64,000 bases of DNA from Amycolatopsis sp. NBC_00345. Its GTDB lineage: Bacteria; Actinomycetota; Actinomycetes; Mycobacteriales; Pseudonocardiaceae. Positions 32,345 to 41,192 of the stretch are shown piece after piece (the stretch's first letter is position 1; each line of letters starts with the position of its first letter). The notes below the pieces were generated by a model that worked only from the letters and a program-made list of their open reading frames with translations, did no database searches and was not told the DNA's origin. The stretch spans positions 558,001-622,000 of the forward strand of contig NZ_CP107995.1 of the NCBI RefSeq assembly GCF_036116635.1. Direction: 5' to 3'. The position numbers were made by a program, and so were the translations under genes.

Positions 32345-32944
32345 CGGCGGCGCAACCCGGCTTGCTGCGACGGCGGCGCGGCTGGCTTGCTGCTGGGGCG
32401 GCGTGGCTTGGCTTGCCGCGGCGCTGGCGCAGCGCGACTTGTTGCGGCGATGGCGTGGCTCGGCTCGCTGGGACGGCGGCGTGGCTTGGCTTGCTCTGAA
32501 AGCGGTGCGACTCGGCTTCCGGTGACAGCGCTGGCGGTCGGGCCGCCCCGAGCGCAGCAGGGCTCTGCTGCGGGTGCGTAGCTTCGCGTGTGCGGAGCCG
32601 AGCGCGGACCGAGCACGCGGGACCCACGTATGCGGCCGCGCTTGCGGATCCGGGCGCGCTGGCCGGGTGTGCGAACCCGAGCATGCAGACCCGAGCATGC
32701 AGACCCGAGCATGCGGACCCGCGTATACAGACCCGCGTACACAGACCTGGTCGCGCGGATCGCGGGTGCCCGGATCCGGAGCCAAAGTCGTCCCGCACCC
32801 GTCGCGCCTGGCCGTCCCGCTGCCCGGCCAGGCCGGACCCGGACCGGCCGGAGAAGCCTGGTAGCACGGCCGCCGGGGCCGTTCGTTAGCCTCTGTGTTC
32901 GGCGAAAACCGTCGTGAACCCGTGGGCGAAGGAGAGCAGTCGCA
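32345..32944. other. 600-base gene-free region before aspS with degenerate repeats
   Basis: No convincing gene is seen on either strand; all open frames are Arg/Pro/Ala-rich shadows. Bases 32352-32500 hold imperfect repeats of a GGCGTGGCTTGGCTTGC type motif, and 32678-32747 hold a 14-bp tandem array. The last 60 bases should contain the aspS promoter and leader. The ribosome site is GAAGGAGAG, 10-15 bases before the GTG. Confidence 0.55.
32678..32747. repeat. 14-bp tandem repeat, five copies
   Basis: Five consecutive 14-base units: CGAGCATGCAGACC twice exactly, then one copy with a single change, then CGCGTATACAGACC and CGCGTACACAGACC. The unit contains the palindrome GCATGC (or GTATAC), so each copy offers a 6-base dyad at a 14-base spacing. 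Looser copies continue to the left. Confidence 0.85.
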
Positions 32945-34723
32945 GTGCTCCGCACTCATCAAGCCGGCACCCTGCGTGCCGGGCAGGCCGGTCAGAACGT
33001 CACCCTCACCGGCTGGGTGGCCCGGCGGCGAGATCACGGCGGAGTCATCTTCATCGACCTGCGCGATGCCAGCGGCGTCGCCCAGGTGGTGTTCCGCGAG
33101 GGCGAGATGGCCGAGCGCGCGCACGCGCTGCGCTCCGAGTTCTGCGTGAAGATCGTCGGCGAGGTCGCCCGGCGGCCCGAGGGCAACACGAACGCCGAGA
33201 TCCCCACCGGGGAGATCGAGGTGCTCGCCACCGAACTCGAGGTGCTGTCCGAGGCGGCGCCGCTGCCGTTCCCGATCGACGACCGCGTGGACGTCGGCGA
33301 GGAGATCCGCCTCAAGCACCGCTACCTCGACCTGCGACGCAGTGGCCCGGCCGCCGCGATGCGGCTGCGCAGCGAGGTCAGCCGCACCGCGCGCGAGGTG
33401 CTGCACGAGCAGGACTTCGTCGAGGTCGAGACGCCGACGATGACCCGCTCGACCCCCGAGGGCGCGCGCGACTTCGTCATCCCCGCGCGGCTCAAGCCCG
33501 GCTCGTGGTACGCGCTGCCGCAGTCGCCGCAGCTGTTCAAGCAGCTGCTCATGGTCGGCGGCCTGGAGCGGTACTACCAGATCGCCCGCTGCTACCGCGA
33601 CGAGGACTTCCGCGCCGACCGCCAGCCCGAGTTCACCCAGCTCGACATCGAGATGAGCTTCGTCGAGCAGGACGATGTGATCGCGCTCGGCGAGGACATC
33701 GTCACCGCGCTGTGGAAGCTGATCGGCCACGAGATCCCGCGGCCGATCCCGCGCATCACCTACCACGAGTCCATGGCGAAGTACGGCTCAGACAAGCCGG
33801 ACCTGCGCTTCGACCTCGAGATCACCGACATGACGGAGTTCTTCGCGGACACGCCGTTCCGCGTGTTCCAGGCGCCGTACGTCGGCTCGGTCGTGATGGC
33901 CGGCGGCGCCGACCAGCCGCGCCGCCAGCTCGACGCGTGGCAGGAGTGGGCGAAGCAGCGCGGCGCGCGCGGCCTCGCGTACATCCTCGTCAACACCGAC
34001 GGCACGCTCGGCGGGCCCGTCGCGAAGAACCTGTCGGAGACCGAGCGCGAGAACGTCGCGGCCGCCGCCAGCGCGAAGCCCGGCGACTGCATCTTCTTCG
34101 CCGCCGGCAAGGCGGGCGCCACGCAGCCGCTGCTCGGCGCCGCGCGCGACGAGATCGGCAAGCGCCTCGGCCTGATCGACGAGGACGCCTGGTCGTTCGT
34201 CTGGGTCGTCGACGCGCCGCTGTTCGCGCCGGTCGAGGACATCGGCGACGACGTGGCCGTCGGCTCCGGCAAATGGACCGCCGTGCACCACGCGTTCACC
34301 TCGCCGACGCCGGAGTGGATCGACAAGTTCGAGTCCGACCCGGGCAGCGCGCTCGCGTACGCCTACGACATCGTCTGCAACGGCAACGAAATCGGCGGCG
34401 GCTCGATCCGTATCCACCGCGGCGACGTGCAGAAGCGCGTGTTCAGCCTGATGGGCCTGTCCGACGAGGAGGCGCAGGAGAAGTTCGGCTTCCTGCTCGA
34501 CGCCTTCGCGTTCGGCCCGCCGCCGCACGGCGGCATCGCGTTCGGCTGGGACCGCATCGTCATGCTGCTGGCCAAGGCCGACTCGCTGCGCGACGTGATC
34601 GCCTTCCCGAAGACCGGCGGCGGCTACGACCCGCTCACGGCCGCCCCCGCGCCGATCACCGCGCAGCAGCGCAAGGAGGCCGGCATCGACGCGAAACCCA
34701 CGCCCCCGGCGCCGTCGGCCTAG
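32945..34723 (+). CDS. aspS: Aspartyl-tRNA synthetase
   Basis: A 592-residue class IIb synthetase. N-terminal OB fold with TLTGWVARRRDHGGVIFIDLRD, motif 2 region RYYQIARCYRDEDFRADRQPEFTQLDIEMSF (given in part), the bacterial GAD insertion around residues 290-420, and motif 3 GIAFGWDRIVMLL. Bacterial-type AspRS of this sort often also charges tRNA-Asn when an amidotransferase is present; that is not decided here. GTG start with GAAGGAGAG in front. The TAG stop overlaps the GTG of the following DUF389 gene by one base. Confidence 0.96.
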   Translation: MLRTHQAGTLRAGQAGQNVTLTGWVARRRDHGGVIFIDLRDASGVAQVVFREGEMAERAHALRSEFCVKIVGEVARRPEGNTNAEIPTGEIEVLATELEVLSEAAPLPFPIDDRVDVGEEIRLKHRYLDLRRSGPAAAMRLRSEVSRTAREVLHEQDFVEVETPTMTRSTPEGARDFVIPARLKPGSWYALPQSPQLFKQLLMVGGLERYYQIARCYRDEDFRADRQPEFTQLDIEMSFVEQDDVIALGEDIVTALWKLIGHEIPRPIPRITYHESMAKYGSDKPDLRFDLEITDMTEFFADTPFRVFQAPYVGSVVMAGGADQPRRQLDAWQEWAKQRGARGLAYILVNTDGTLGGPVAKNLSETERENVAAAASAKPGDCIFFAAGKAGATQPLLGAARDEIGKRLGLIDEDAWSFVWVVDAPLFAPVEDIGDDVAVGSGKWTAVHHAFTSPTPEWIDKFESDPGSALAYAYDIVCNGNEIGGGSIRIHRGDVQKRVFSLMGLSDEEAQEKFGFLLDAFAFGPPPHGGIAFGWDRIVMLLAKADSLRDVIAFPKTGGGYDPLTAAPAPITAQQRKEAGIDAKPTPPAPSA

Positions 34724-35664
34724 TGCTGCACTTGCGGGCCGTGTGCCCGCCGGAGCGGACCACCGAGGTGGTCGGGTTCCTGCGGGCCCACGCCGGCACC
34801 GCGCACCTGGTGGTGCACCGCGGGGTCGCCGTCCAGCCGGAGGGCGACCTGATCGAGGCGGACATCGCCCGCGAGGCCGCGGACGAGATCGTCGACGCCC
34901 TGTGCGCGCTGCGCCTCGACCGTTACGGCGGCATCACGCTCGAGGCACTGGACACGGCGCTGTCCGACGCGGCCGACGCCGCGGAGGAGGCCGCGCCCGG
35001 TGAGGGCGCGGATGCCGTGGTGTGGCAGGAACTGCTGGGCCGCACGGGCGAGGAGTCGCGCTGGAACCTGACGTTCCAGGCGTTCCTGGTGATCGCGTGC
35101 CTGCTCGCGGCCGTCGGGGTCGTCACGGACTCGGCGGTCACGATCGTCGGCGCGATGGTGGTGGGGCCCGAATTCGGGCCGCTGGCCGCGATCGCGGTCG
35201 GCCTGGTGCTGCGCCGGCGCGACCTGATCGGCCGGGCCGGGGTGGCTCTCCTGATCGGCTTCCCGGTCTCGATGGTCGTCACGCTCGGCGCGGCGCTGCT
35301 GGGCTCCGTGACCGGGGTCTTCGATCCCTCGGCGATCGTGGACAACCACGAGGTCGACTTCGTCTACCAGGTCGGGGTCGCGTCGTTCGTCGTCGCGCTG
35401 CTCGCCGGCGCGGCGGGCATGCTGGCGATGACCTCGGCGAAGTCCGCCGCGCTGGTCGGGGTCTTCATCTCGGTGACCACGGTGCCGGCGGCCGGTTACG
35501 CCATGGTGGCCGCGGTGGCCGGGCGCTGGGACCGCACCGGCTACTCGCTCCTGCAGCTGCTGGTCAACCTGCTCGGGATCGTGCTCGCCGCGGCCGTGGT
35601 TCTCTTGGTGCGCCGCCGCAAACAGAGTTCTTCCGCGTTGACGCGACCGCTTTCGCCCGGATGA
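34723..35664 (+). CDS. DUF389 membrane protein
   Basis: A 313-residue protein: about 95 N-terminal residues with a ferredoxin-like soluble domain (VLHLRAVCPPERTTEVVGFL, ADIAREAADEIVDAL), then six or so membrane helices starting at WNLTFQAFLVIACLLAAVGVVTD. The block VGAMVVGPEFGPLAAIAVGL is the DUF389 signature. Function unknown; a transport or sensor role has been proposed for the family only by topology. The GTG overlaps the last base of the aspS stop codon. Confidence 0.88.
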   Translation: MLHLRAVCPPERTTEVVGFLRAHAGTAHLVVHRGVAVQPEGDLIEADIAREAADEIVDALCALRLDRYGGITLEALDTALSDAADAAEEAAPGEGADAVVWQELLGRTGEESRWNLTFQAFLVIACLLAAVGVVTDSAVTIVGAMVVGPEFGPLAAIAVGLVLRRRDLIGRAGVALLIGFPVSMVVTLGAALLGSVTGVFDPSAIVDNHEVDFVYQVGVASFVVALLAGAAGMLAMTSAKSAALVGVFISVTTVPAAGYAMVAAVAGRWDRTGYSLLQLLVNLLGIVLAAAVVLLVRRRKQSSSALTRPLSPG

Positions 35665-35997
35665 CGAGGCAAACGGGTCACTTCGCACTTCGGGATCGGT
35701 TCGGTGTTTTCCCACTGCTCGCGCTGGGTAAGGAAAAGCGGTGAACCATCGCAGAGGAGTCCCCGCCGCGCCGGTACCCACGGTTTCCCGGATCGGTTCA
35801 GGTGGCAGGCGGACCAGCGCGGAACCGCGCCCGATACGGCCATTCCGCTGATCCTTCGCCTCAACAAGCAACGTTGCGGCGCTTTGTCACGTCCCGCTTT
35901 TCTGCAAGGAAGCAGTTTGCGCATGGGAAGCAGTTCGCGTCCCGCTGCCCGGATCAGTGTGGTCATGGTTGCTCAGTCACGAGTAGGGTCGGTGCCA
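35665..35997. other. 333-base intergenic region without a gene
   Basis: No reliable frame is present; the codons in frame with the next gene (35704-35997) look unlike coding sequence and are not counted as part of it. A motif GGATCGGTTC occurs twice (around 35693 and 35793). Somewhat lower GC than the neighbours suggests a regulatory region for the kinase-like gene; TAGGGT some 14 bases before its ATG could be a -10 element. Confidence 0.45.
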
Positions 35998-37179
35998 ATG
36001 ACAGTCGACACCTCCTCCACCGACGATTCCACCGTCGGTGCGGGAGCCGAGCCCGTCGCCGCGGCGATCGCGGCGGGGGAAAGCGTGTTATCGCGCCGCT
36101 TCGGCAGCGCGATCACGCTCGTGTCGCCCGAGAACCTCGCCGGCAGCGGGCCCGCGACGGTGCTGCGGGCGCGGGTCGTTTCCTCGTCCTTCGCGCTGCC
36201 GCGCACGTTGGTCATCAAGCACTACCCGGATCCGCCGGAGCCCGGTTACGCCGACCCGTTCGCGCAGGAGGCGGTGAGCTACCAGCTCTTCACCGCGCTC
36301 TCGCCCGACGAGCGGATGTGCCCCGAACTGCTTGCGCACGACGGCCGCCAGCGGGTGCTCGTGATCGAGGACCTCGGCCGCGCCCCGACGTTGCACGACA
36401 AGCTCTCCGCGCGTGATTCCCGCGCGGCGGAGCGGGCGCTGCTGTCGTGGGCCCGTTCGCTCGGCCGGCTGCACGCGAGCACCGCGAGCCGCGAGGCCGA
36501 CTTCAACGCGCTCCTGCGCCGGCTCGGCGGCCCGGTCCGCAACGAGGACAACGACCTCGCCGAAACCCTCGACGAGGTCCCGCCGCTGCTCGAGGAACTG
36601 CTGGGCATCGTCACGCCGGAGCCGATCCGCGCGCGCGTGGCGGAGTCCGTGGCGCTGGCGCGGTCGGCGGCGTTCCGCGCGTTCAGCCCGTCGGAGCTGA
36701 GCCCGGAGAACAACCTGGTCACCGGCTCGGGCGTGCGCTTCCTGGACTTCGAGCGCGGCCGCGTCCGCACGGCACTGGTGGACGCCGCGTACCTGCGCCT
36801 GCCGTTCGCCTCGTGCGACGACGCCCTCGCGTTGCCCGCGGGGATGAGCGAGGCGATGATCGCCGCGTGGCGCGCCGAAGTGGTCGGCGTCTGGCCCTCC
36901 TTCGCGGACGACGAGGAACTCGCGGCCCAGCTGACGGTCAGCGAGCTGCTGCTCGTCTGGCTCATCACCAGCGACATGCTCCCGACCCTGGACCTCACCC
37001 GCCACGCGACGCCGGTCAGCCGCGAGGCCGCGCTGGTCACCTGGTGGCGCGAGCTGGCGAAACACGCTGGTTACGCGCGCCTCACCGACATCGCCGAGCA
37101 CGCCACCCGCGTGGCCGCCGCGCTGGGCGCCCGGCTGGGCCCTCACGCCGACCTGGCCTTTTACCCCGCCTTTCGCTGA
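35998..37179 (+). CDS. Aminoglycoside-phosphotransferase-like kinase
   Basis: A 393-residue protein with kinase-like fold: LVIKHYPDP (the beta-3 Lys), RVLVIEDLGRAPTLHD (hinge), SPENNLVTGSGVRFLDFERGR with the catalytic loop degenerate (ELSPENN in place of H-x-D-x-x-x-x-N) and F-L-D-F-E as metal site. The catalytic Asp of the usual HGD motif is therefore not obvious. The family includes small-molecule kinases and inactive members; the substrate is unknown. Start at MTVDTSSTDD (ATG at 35998). It stands alone between two gene-poor spacers. Confidence 0.7.
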   Translation: MTVDTSSTDDSTVGAGAEPVAAAIAAGESVLSRRFGSAITLVSPENLAGSGPATVLRARVVSSSFALPRTLVIKHYPDPPEPGYADPFAQEAVSYQLFTALSPDERMCPELLAHDGRQRVLVIEDLGRAPTLHDKLSARDSRAAERALLSWARSLGRLHASTASREADFNALLRRLGGPVRNEDNDLAETLDEVPPLLEELLGIVTPEPIRARVAESVALARSAAFRAFSPSELSPENNLVTGSGVRFLDFERGRVRTALVDAAYLRLPFASCDDALALPAGMSEAMIAAWRAEVVGVWPSFADDEELAAQLTVSELLLVWLITSDMLPTLDLTRHATPVSREAALVTWWRELAKHAGYARLTDIAEHATRVAAALGARLGPHADLAFYPAFR

Positions 37180-37421
37180 CAGCCCGGCCGGAACCGCCGA
37201 CGTGCGCTGACGCGCGCCGGCGGGTGGGCCACGCCGTGGTTCTCGCCCGTACGCCCCCGAGCGGCTGGGGGACAGTGCCGCTGTGTGCCCACGCACGGCT
37301 TGGCACGGCCGTGTGACCGTTTCGCGCCGTGAATCCGCTTTCCCGGCGAAAACCCGTGTGACCGGGTTGTCCTTTCCGAAGGACCGGGCCCGGGGCGTGC
37401 CAAGAGTTCCCCGCCCCGTCC

Positions 37422-38345
37422 ATGCCGCGTTACCTCACCATCACCGAGGGTGGGTTTCGGTGCCGGATGGTCTTTCGCGTGACCGTGATCAGTGTCCAAG
37501 TCACCCAGGTTCCGCAGCCCGCCGCGTCGCCGGAACCGCGGGAGCCTGCCGCACCGCGGGAATCCGCAGCGCCGCTGAAGAACGCGCGGCGCCTCGCCGT
37601 GCTCGGGGACTCCACCGCGGTGGGCCTCGGCGACCCGCTGCCGCACCGGGGCGGCTGGCGCGGGGTCGGGCCGCTCGTCGCCGAGGCGCTGGGCGTCGGC
37701 GAGGACGGCTACCTCAACCCGTCCTTCACCGGTGCCCGCATGAACTGTGTGCTCTCCCAGCAGCTACCGCTCGTGCTGGCGCACCGGCCGGACGTCGCGC
37801 TGATGGTGGTCGGCATGAACGACACGCTGCGCCCCGACTTCGACGCGGCGCGAATCTCCGCCGACCTCACCGAGATCATCCGCACGCTCGCCGCGGCCGG
37901 CACCACGGTCGTGCCCGTGCGGTTCCACGACCACGGCAAGGTGTTCCGCCTGCCGCAGGCGCTCAAGCGGGCGCTCAGCGCGCGGGTCGCCGAGCTGAAC
38001 GCCGCCATCGACTCGGTCGTCGCCACCGAGGGCGTGCCCTGCCTCGACCTCGACACGATGCCCGGCGCCTACGACCTCACCGCGTGGAGCGTCGACCGCC
38101 TGCACCCCTCGGAACTCGGCCACCGGATGCTCGCGGTGGGCTTCACCGCGCTGCTCGCCGACGCCGGGTTCGCCGTGCCGGAGCCGGTCAGCCTGACCTG
38201 CTCGGGCGGCGTGGAACCGAGCGCCGCGGGGCACTTCGGCTGGCTGGTGGCCAAGGGCGTGCCGTGGCTGTGGCGTCGGGGACGCGAATTCCTGCCCTAC
38301 GCCGCGGTGATCATGTGGCGCTCGTTCCGCGGGCACGCGGGCTGA
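37422..38345 (+). CDS. SGNH/GDSL-family hydrolase
   Basis: About 307 residues, or 292 if the ATG at 37467 is used. The N-terminal 45 residues are rich in Pro, Ala and Glu; the hydrolase core begins at RRLAVLGDSTAVGLGDPL (nucleophile Ser in GDS), with GMNDTLRPDFD as block III (Asn) and DRLHPSELGHRML as block V (Asp and His). These serine hydrolases act on esters of lipids or sugars. No signal peptide is evident. No good ribosome site marks either start, so the exact N-terminus is open. The 3' end overlaps the convergent metallophosphoesterase gene by 35 bases. Confidence 0.85.
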   Translation: MPRYLTITEGGFRCRMVFRVTVISVQVTQVPQPAASPEPREPAAPRESAAPLKNARRLAVLGDSTAVGLGDPLPHRGGWRGVGPLVAEALGVGEDGYLNPSFTGARMNCVLSQQLPLVLAHRPDVALMVVGMNDTLRPDFDAARISADLTEIIRTLAAAGTTVVPVRFHDHGKVFRLPQALKRALSARVAELNAAIDSVVATEGVPCLDLDTMPGAYDLTAWSVDRLHPSELGHRMLAVGFTALLADAGFAVPEPVSLTCSGGVEPSAAGHFGWLVAKGVPWLWRRGREFLPYAAVIMWRSFRGHAG

Positions 38346-39066
38346 ACACCCGCAGCGCTTCGGCGTCCGAGACCGGGTGCCGCACGAAGTAGTCCGCGAA
38401 CTCCCCGACGTCCTCGTACCCCGATTCCGCGACGAGCTGCCGGCACGCTTTCTCGGCGTCGTAAGGAGTTCGCCGAAGTTCGACGCCCGGGCCGAGCCGC
38501 GCCCAGTGCGCACCCGTTGTCCCGTAAGGCATTCCGACGCTGCCGGGGTTGACCACGCGGCGCCGGTCGGCGAGCCGGGTGAACGGCATGTGCGTGTGCC
38601 CGCACACCACGGTCGGGGCGGTGACGCCTTCGAGCACCTCCGCCCAGCGCGAAAGTGGACTGTCGACGAGCACTACTTCCTCGTCGTCACGCGGTGTCGC
38701 GTGGCAGAACAGCACCTCGCCGAGCCCGTCGATGTCCAGCGTGACGGTGAGTGGCAGCCCCGCCAGCAGCCGCACCTGGTCAGGCCTCAGCCGCGCGGCG
38801 GCCCACGGCGCGATCGGGTCCGGGATGCTCGTCGTCCCGCCGCCGGCCAGCGTGACCAGCTCGCGGTCGGCGTTGCCGCGCACCCAGACCGCGCGGTCGC
38901 CGAGCGCCACGAGCCGGTCCAGCGTCGGCACCGGAAGCGGTCCCGCCGCGTGGTCGCCGCACAGCACCACGACGTCGGCCGCTTGCACGTCCGGCTCCGC
39001 CAGCACGGCGTCGAGCGCCGGCAGCACGCCGTGGATGTCCGAGAGCACCGCGACCGAGGAGGGCAT
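38311..39066 (-). CDS. Metallophosphoesterase (YfcE/MJ0936-like)
   Basis: A 251-residue calcineurin-like phosphoesterase: AVLSDIHGVLPAL (D-x-H), VVVLCGDHAAGP (G-D), VWVRGNADRELV (G-N) and VVCGHTHMPF (G-H-x-H) with NPGSVGMPYG after it. The whole metal site is present. The family hydrolyses phosphodiesters or phosphomonoesters; the substrate cannot be assigned. It is a lone minus-strand gene whose last codons overlap the SGNH hydrolase tail to tail. Confidence 0.88.
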   Translation of the reverse strand: MPSSVAVLSDIHGVLPALDAVLAEPDVQAADVVVLCGDHAAGPLPVPTLDRLVALGDRAVWVRGNADRELVTLAGGGTTSIPDPIAPWAAARLRPDQVRLLAGLPLTVTLDIDGLGEVLFCHATPRDDEEVVLVDSPLSRWAEVLEGVTAPTVVCGHTHMPFTRLADRRRVVNPGSVGMPYGTTGAHWARLGPGVELRRTPYDAEKACRQLVAESGYEDVGEFADYFVRHPVSDAEALRVFSPRARGTSAT

Positions 39067-39127
39067 CGGCCCAGCCTGCCCGCCGCCAGGCCGTCGGCGA
39101 AGGGTGTTCGCCGACGGCGCAAGGACT

Positions 39128-40330
39128 TCAGGCCTGCAGCGGCAGCACCTTCACCCCGGTCATGTTGGGGTTGGGCTGGAACGTCGGCGGCTCGCCCGGG
39201 ATCGTGCGCAGCGACGGGTACCGGTCCAGCAGGACGTTCAGCGCCACCCGGCCTTCCAGCCGCGCGAGTGGCGCCCCGATGCAGAAGTGGACGCCGCGGC
39301 CGAACGCCAGGTGCGGGTTCTCCGCACGCGTCGGGTCGAACACGCCGGGGTCGGGGAACTGCCGCGCGTCCCGGTTGGCCGCGGCGACCCACAACAGGAG
39401 CATCTGGTCGGCGGGGATGGTCGTGCCGCCCAGCTCCACCTCGGTGGTGGTGACGCGGGCGACGGCGGAGAACGGCGACAGGAACCGCAGCGACTCCTCG
39501 ATCACCGGCGGCACCAGCGCGCGGTCGGCGCGGGCCCGGCCGGCCCACTCCGGGAACGCGTCGAGGCACAGCACGGTGTTGCCGAGCAGCATCGTGGTCG
39601 TGATGTGCCCGGCGATCAGCAGCACGTTCGCGAAGTTGACGATTTCCGCGCGGTTGAGCCGTTCCCCGTCGACCTCGGCCTCCACCAGCTTGGTGAGCAG
39701 GTCCTCCCGCGGGTGCTTCCGGCGCTCGTCGGCGTGCCCGCCGAGGTAGTCGGTGAAGTTGCGGGTGATCCTCAGCTGCTCCTGGAACAGCTTCTCCTGC
39801 TCCTCGGTCCGCTCGCCGAGGGAGATCTGGTCGCTGCTGCTGAACAGCTGCTCCACCCAGTCCCGGAACAGCTCGCGGTCGCTGGCCGGCACGCCGAGCA
39901 GCTCGGCGATCACGATCACCGGCAGCGGGTAGGCGAGGTCCTCCACCAGCTCCAGCCGGTCGCGCCCGGCCGCGGCGTCGAGCAGCTCGCGGGTGATCTG
40001 CTCGATCCTCGGCTCGAGGTCGGCCACCACCTTCGGCGTGAACGCGCGGCTGACCAGCTTGCGCATCTTGTTGTGGAACGGCGGGTCCATCTGCAGCAGG
40101 TTGCCTTCGGTGAACTCGGCGAGGTCCTTCTCCGACGCGGCCGGCACCAGCCGTTTGGTGTCGGACGAGAACGTGGCCGGGTCGCTCAGCGCCTGGTGCG
40201 CTTCGGCGTGCCCGTAGACGTTCCAGGTGCCCAGCTCCTCCTTGAACTCCACCGGGCCGGCGGGCTGGACCCCGCGCAGCCAGAACTGGTCGTGGTGGAC
40301 GGCCCAGGTCGACGGGAGTGTGGTGGTCAT
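39128..40330 (-). CDS. Cytochrome P450
   Basis: A 400-residue bacterial P450 with haem-ligand Cys in FGRGVHFCIGAPLARLE and the ExxR pair in EESLRFL. The oxygen-activation helix reads LLIAGHITTTMLLG, so the acidic residue before the conserved Thr is Ile; other actinobacterial P450s share this variant, as far as I recall. It follows a TetR regulator gene on the same strand (39 bp gap) and is probably controlled by it through the palindrome at 41097-41124. The substrate is unknown. Confidence 0.92.
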   Translation of the reverse strand: MTTTLPSTWAVHHDQFWLRGVQPAGPVEFKEELGTWNVYGHAEAHQALSDPATFSSDTKRLVPAASEKDLAEFTEGNLLQMDPPFHNKMRKLVSRAFTPKVVADLEPRIEQITRELLDAAAGRDRLELVEDLAYPLPVIVIAELLGVPASDRELFRDWVEQLFSSSDQISLGERTEEQEKLFQEQLRITRNFTDYLGGHADERRKHPREDLLTKLVEAEVDGERLNRAEIVNFANVLLIAGHITTTMLLGNTVLCLDAFPEWAGRARADRALVPPVIEESLRFLSPFSAVARVTTTEVELGGTTIPADQMLLLWVAAANRDARQFPDPGVFDPTRAENPHLAFGRGVHFCIGAPLARLEGRVALNVLLDRYPSLRTIPGEPPTFQPNPNMTGVKVLPLQA

Positions 40331-40369
40331 GGTTACTGGTTCCCCTTCCAGTTGGCCGGCGCGCCGGGA

Positions 40370-41074
40370 TCAGCCGGGCGCCGTGGCGGATTCGCCGGTG
40401 TAGATGACCGCGCGGCAGGCCGAGACGTAGGCCTCGGATACCGAGCGGAGTTCGGTTGCCGCCGCTTCGACGGCGGCGGGATCGGGCTCGCCGGGCGGCT
40501 CGAACGCGGCCTGGACGACCCGGGCCATCGAGTCGGCCCGGTCCTCGACCGTGAGGTCGGCCCGGGCGGCGTCGGCGTTGTCCCGCAGGTAGAAGCCGAT
40601 GGTCGCGGCGCTGAGGGCGTACGGCAGGTCCGGCACGTCGGCTCGCAGCAGCCCGTGCCGGACGAACACCTCGAACGTCCCGTCGGTCGCCGCCACCCCG
40701 GCCGCGCGCGTTTCGGACGCCGCGTCCGAATAGTGGCCCAGCAGCATGACGTCGTTCGTGAGCATGGCCGACAGCAGGGGGTCGCGGACCACGTCGAGGA
40801 ACAGGCCCCGCAGGTAACGGTGCGGCACGGCCTCGCCGGGGTCGGTGCGCAGCCGGGTCGCGATCCCGGCGAGCAGGTCGGCCGCGGCGCGCGTGAGCAG
40901 CGCTTCGAACAGCGTGTCCTTGGTGCGCCAGTGCAGGTAGACGGTGCCCTTGCCGATACCGGCCCGGCGCGCGACGTCGTCGATCGTCACCTTGCGCGAG
41001 CCCCAGCGCACGAGCAGCTCGGAGGCGGCGTCGAGGATCCGGTCGGCGCGGTCGTGGTTCGGGTGTCCCGGCAT
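40370..41074 (-). CDS. TetR/AcrR-family regulator
   Basis: A 234-residue regulator. N-terminal helix-turn-helix ADRILDAASELLVRWG and VTIDDVARRAGIGKGTVYLHWRTKDTLFEALL, followed by an all-helical ligand domain with AMLTNDVMLLG and YALSAATIGFYL. It precedes the P450 gene on the same strand, which makes that gene the natural target together with its own promoter. A 28-base palindrome starts 23 bases upstream of its ATG. Confidence 0.9.
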   Translation of the reverse strand: MPGHPNHDRADRILDAASELLVRWGSRKVTIDDVARRAGIGKGTVYLHWRTKDTLFEALLTRAAADLLAGIATRLRTDPGEAVPHRYLRGLFLDVVRDPLLSAMLTNDVMLLGHYSDAASETRAAGVAATDGTFEVFVRHGLLRADVPDLPYALSAATIGFYLRDNADAARADLTVEDRADSMARVVQAAFEPPGEPDPAAVEAAATELRSVSEAYVSACRAVIYTGESATAPG

Positions 41075-41096
41075 GGCTCCCTCAAGTGTTTGACTG

Positions 41097-41124
41097 TTTG
41101 ACCAGATTTGCTGATCTGGTCAAA
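41097..41124. promoter_or_regulatory. Palindromic operator for the TetR-P450 unit
   Basis: Perfect 10-base arms TTTGACCAGA and TCTGGTCAAA are separated by eight bases. A further GTTTGAC half-copy lies just before it (41089-41094 region). Placement between the TetR start (41074) and the divergent rarA start (41193) suits auto-repression; TetR binding is inferred. Confidence 0.65.
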
Positions 41125-41192
41125 CCACGGTAGCGCAGGAGATCCGGGCCGGGCAAGCGGTCTTGTCGGTGCGGTCGGTTAACGTCATCCGG

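Noticed and set aside
32678..32747. CRISPR array
   Set aside because: Units are only 14 bases, directly adjacent with no spacers, and no cas gene is present.
35704..35997. N-terminal extension of the kinase-like gene
   Set aside because: The frame stays open, but its residues are unlike the family and the ATG at 35998 fits the domain start; a promoter is expected here.
41163..41192. Upstream start of RarA at 41163
   Set aside because: The ten added residues are not conserved-looking and lie close to the TetR operator; the GTG at 41193 fits the protein better.
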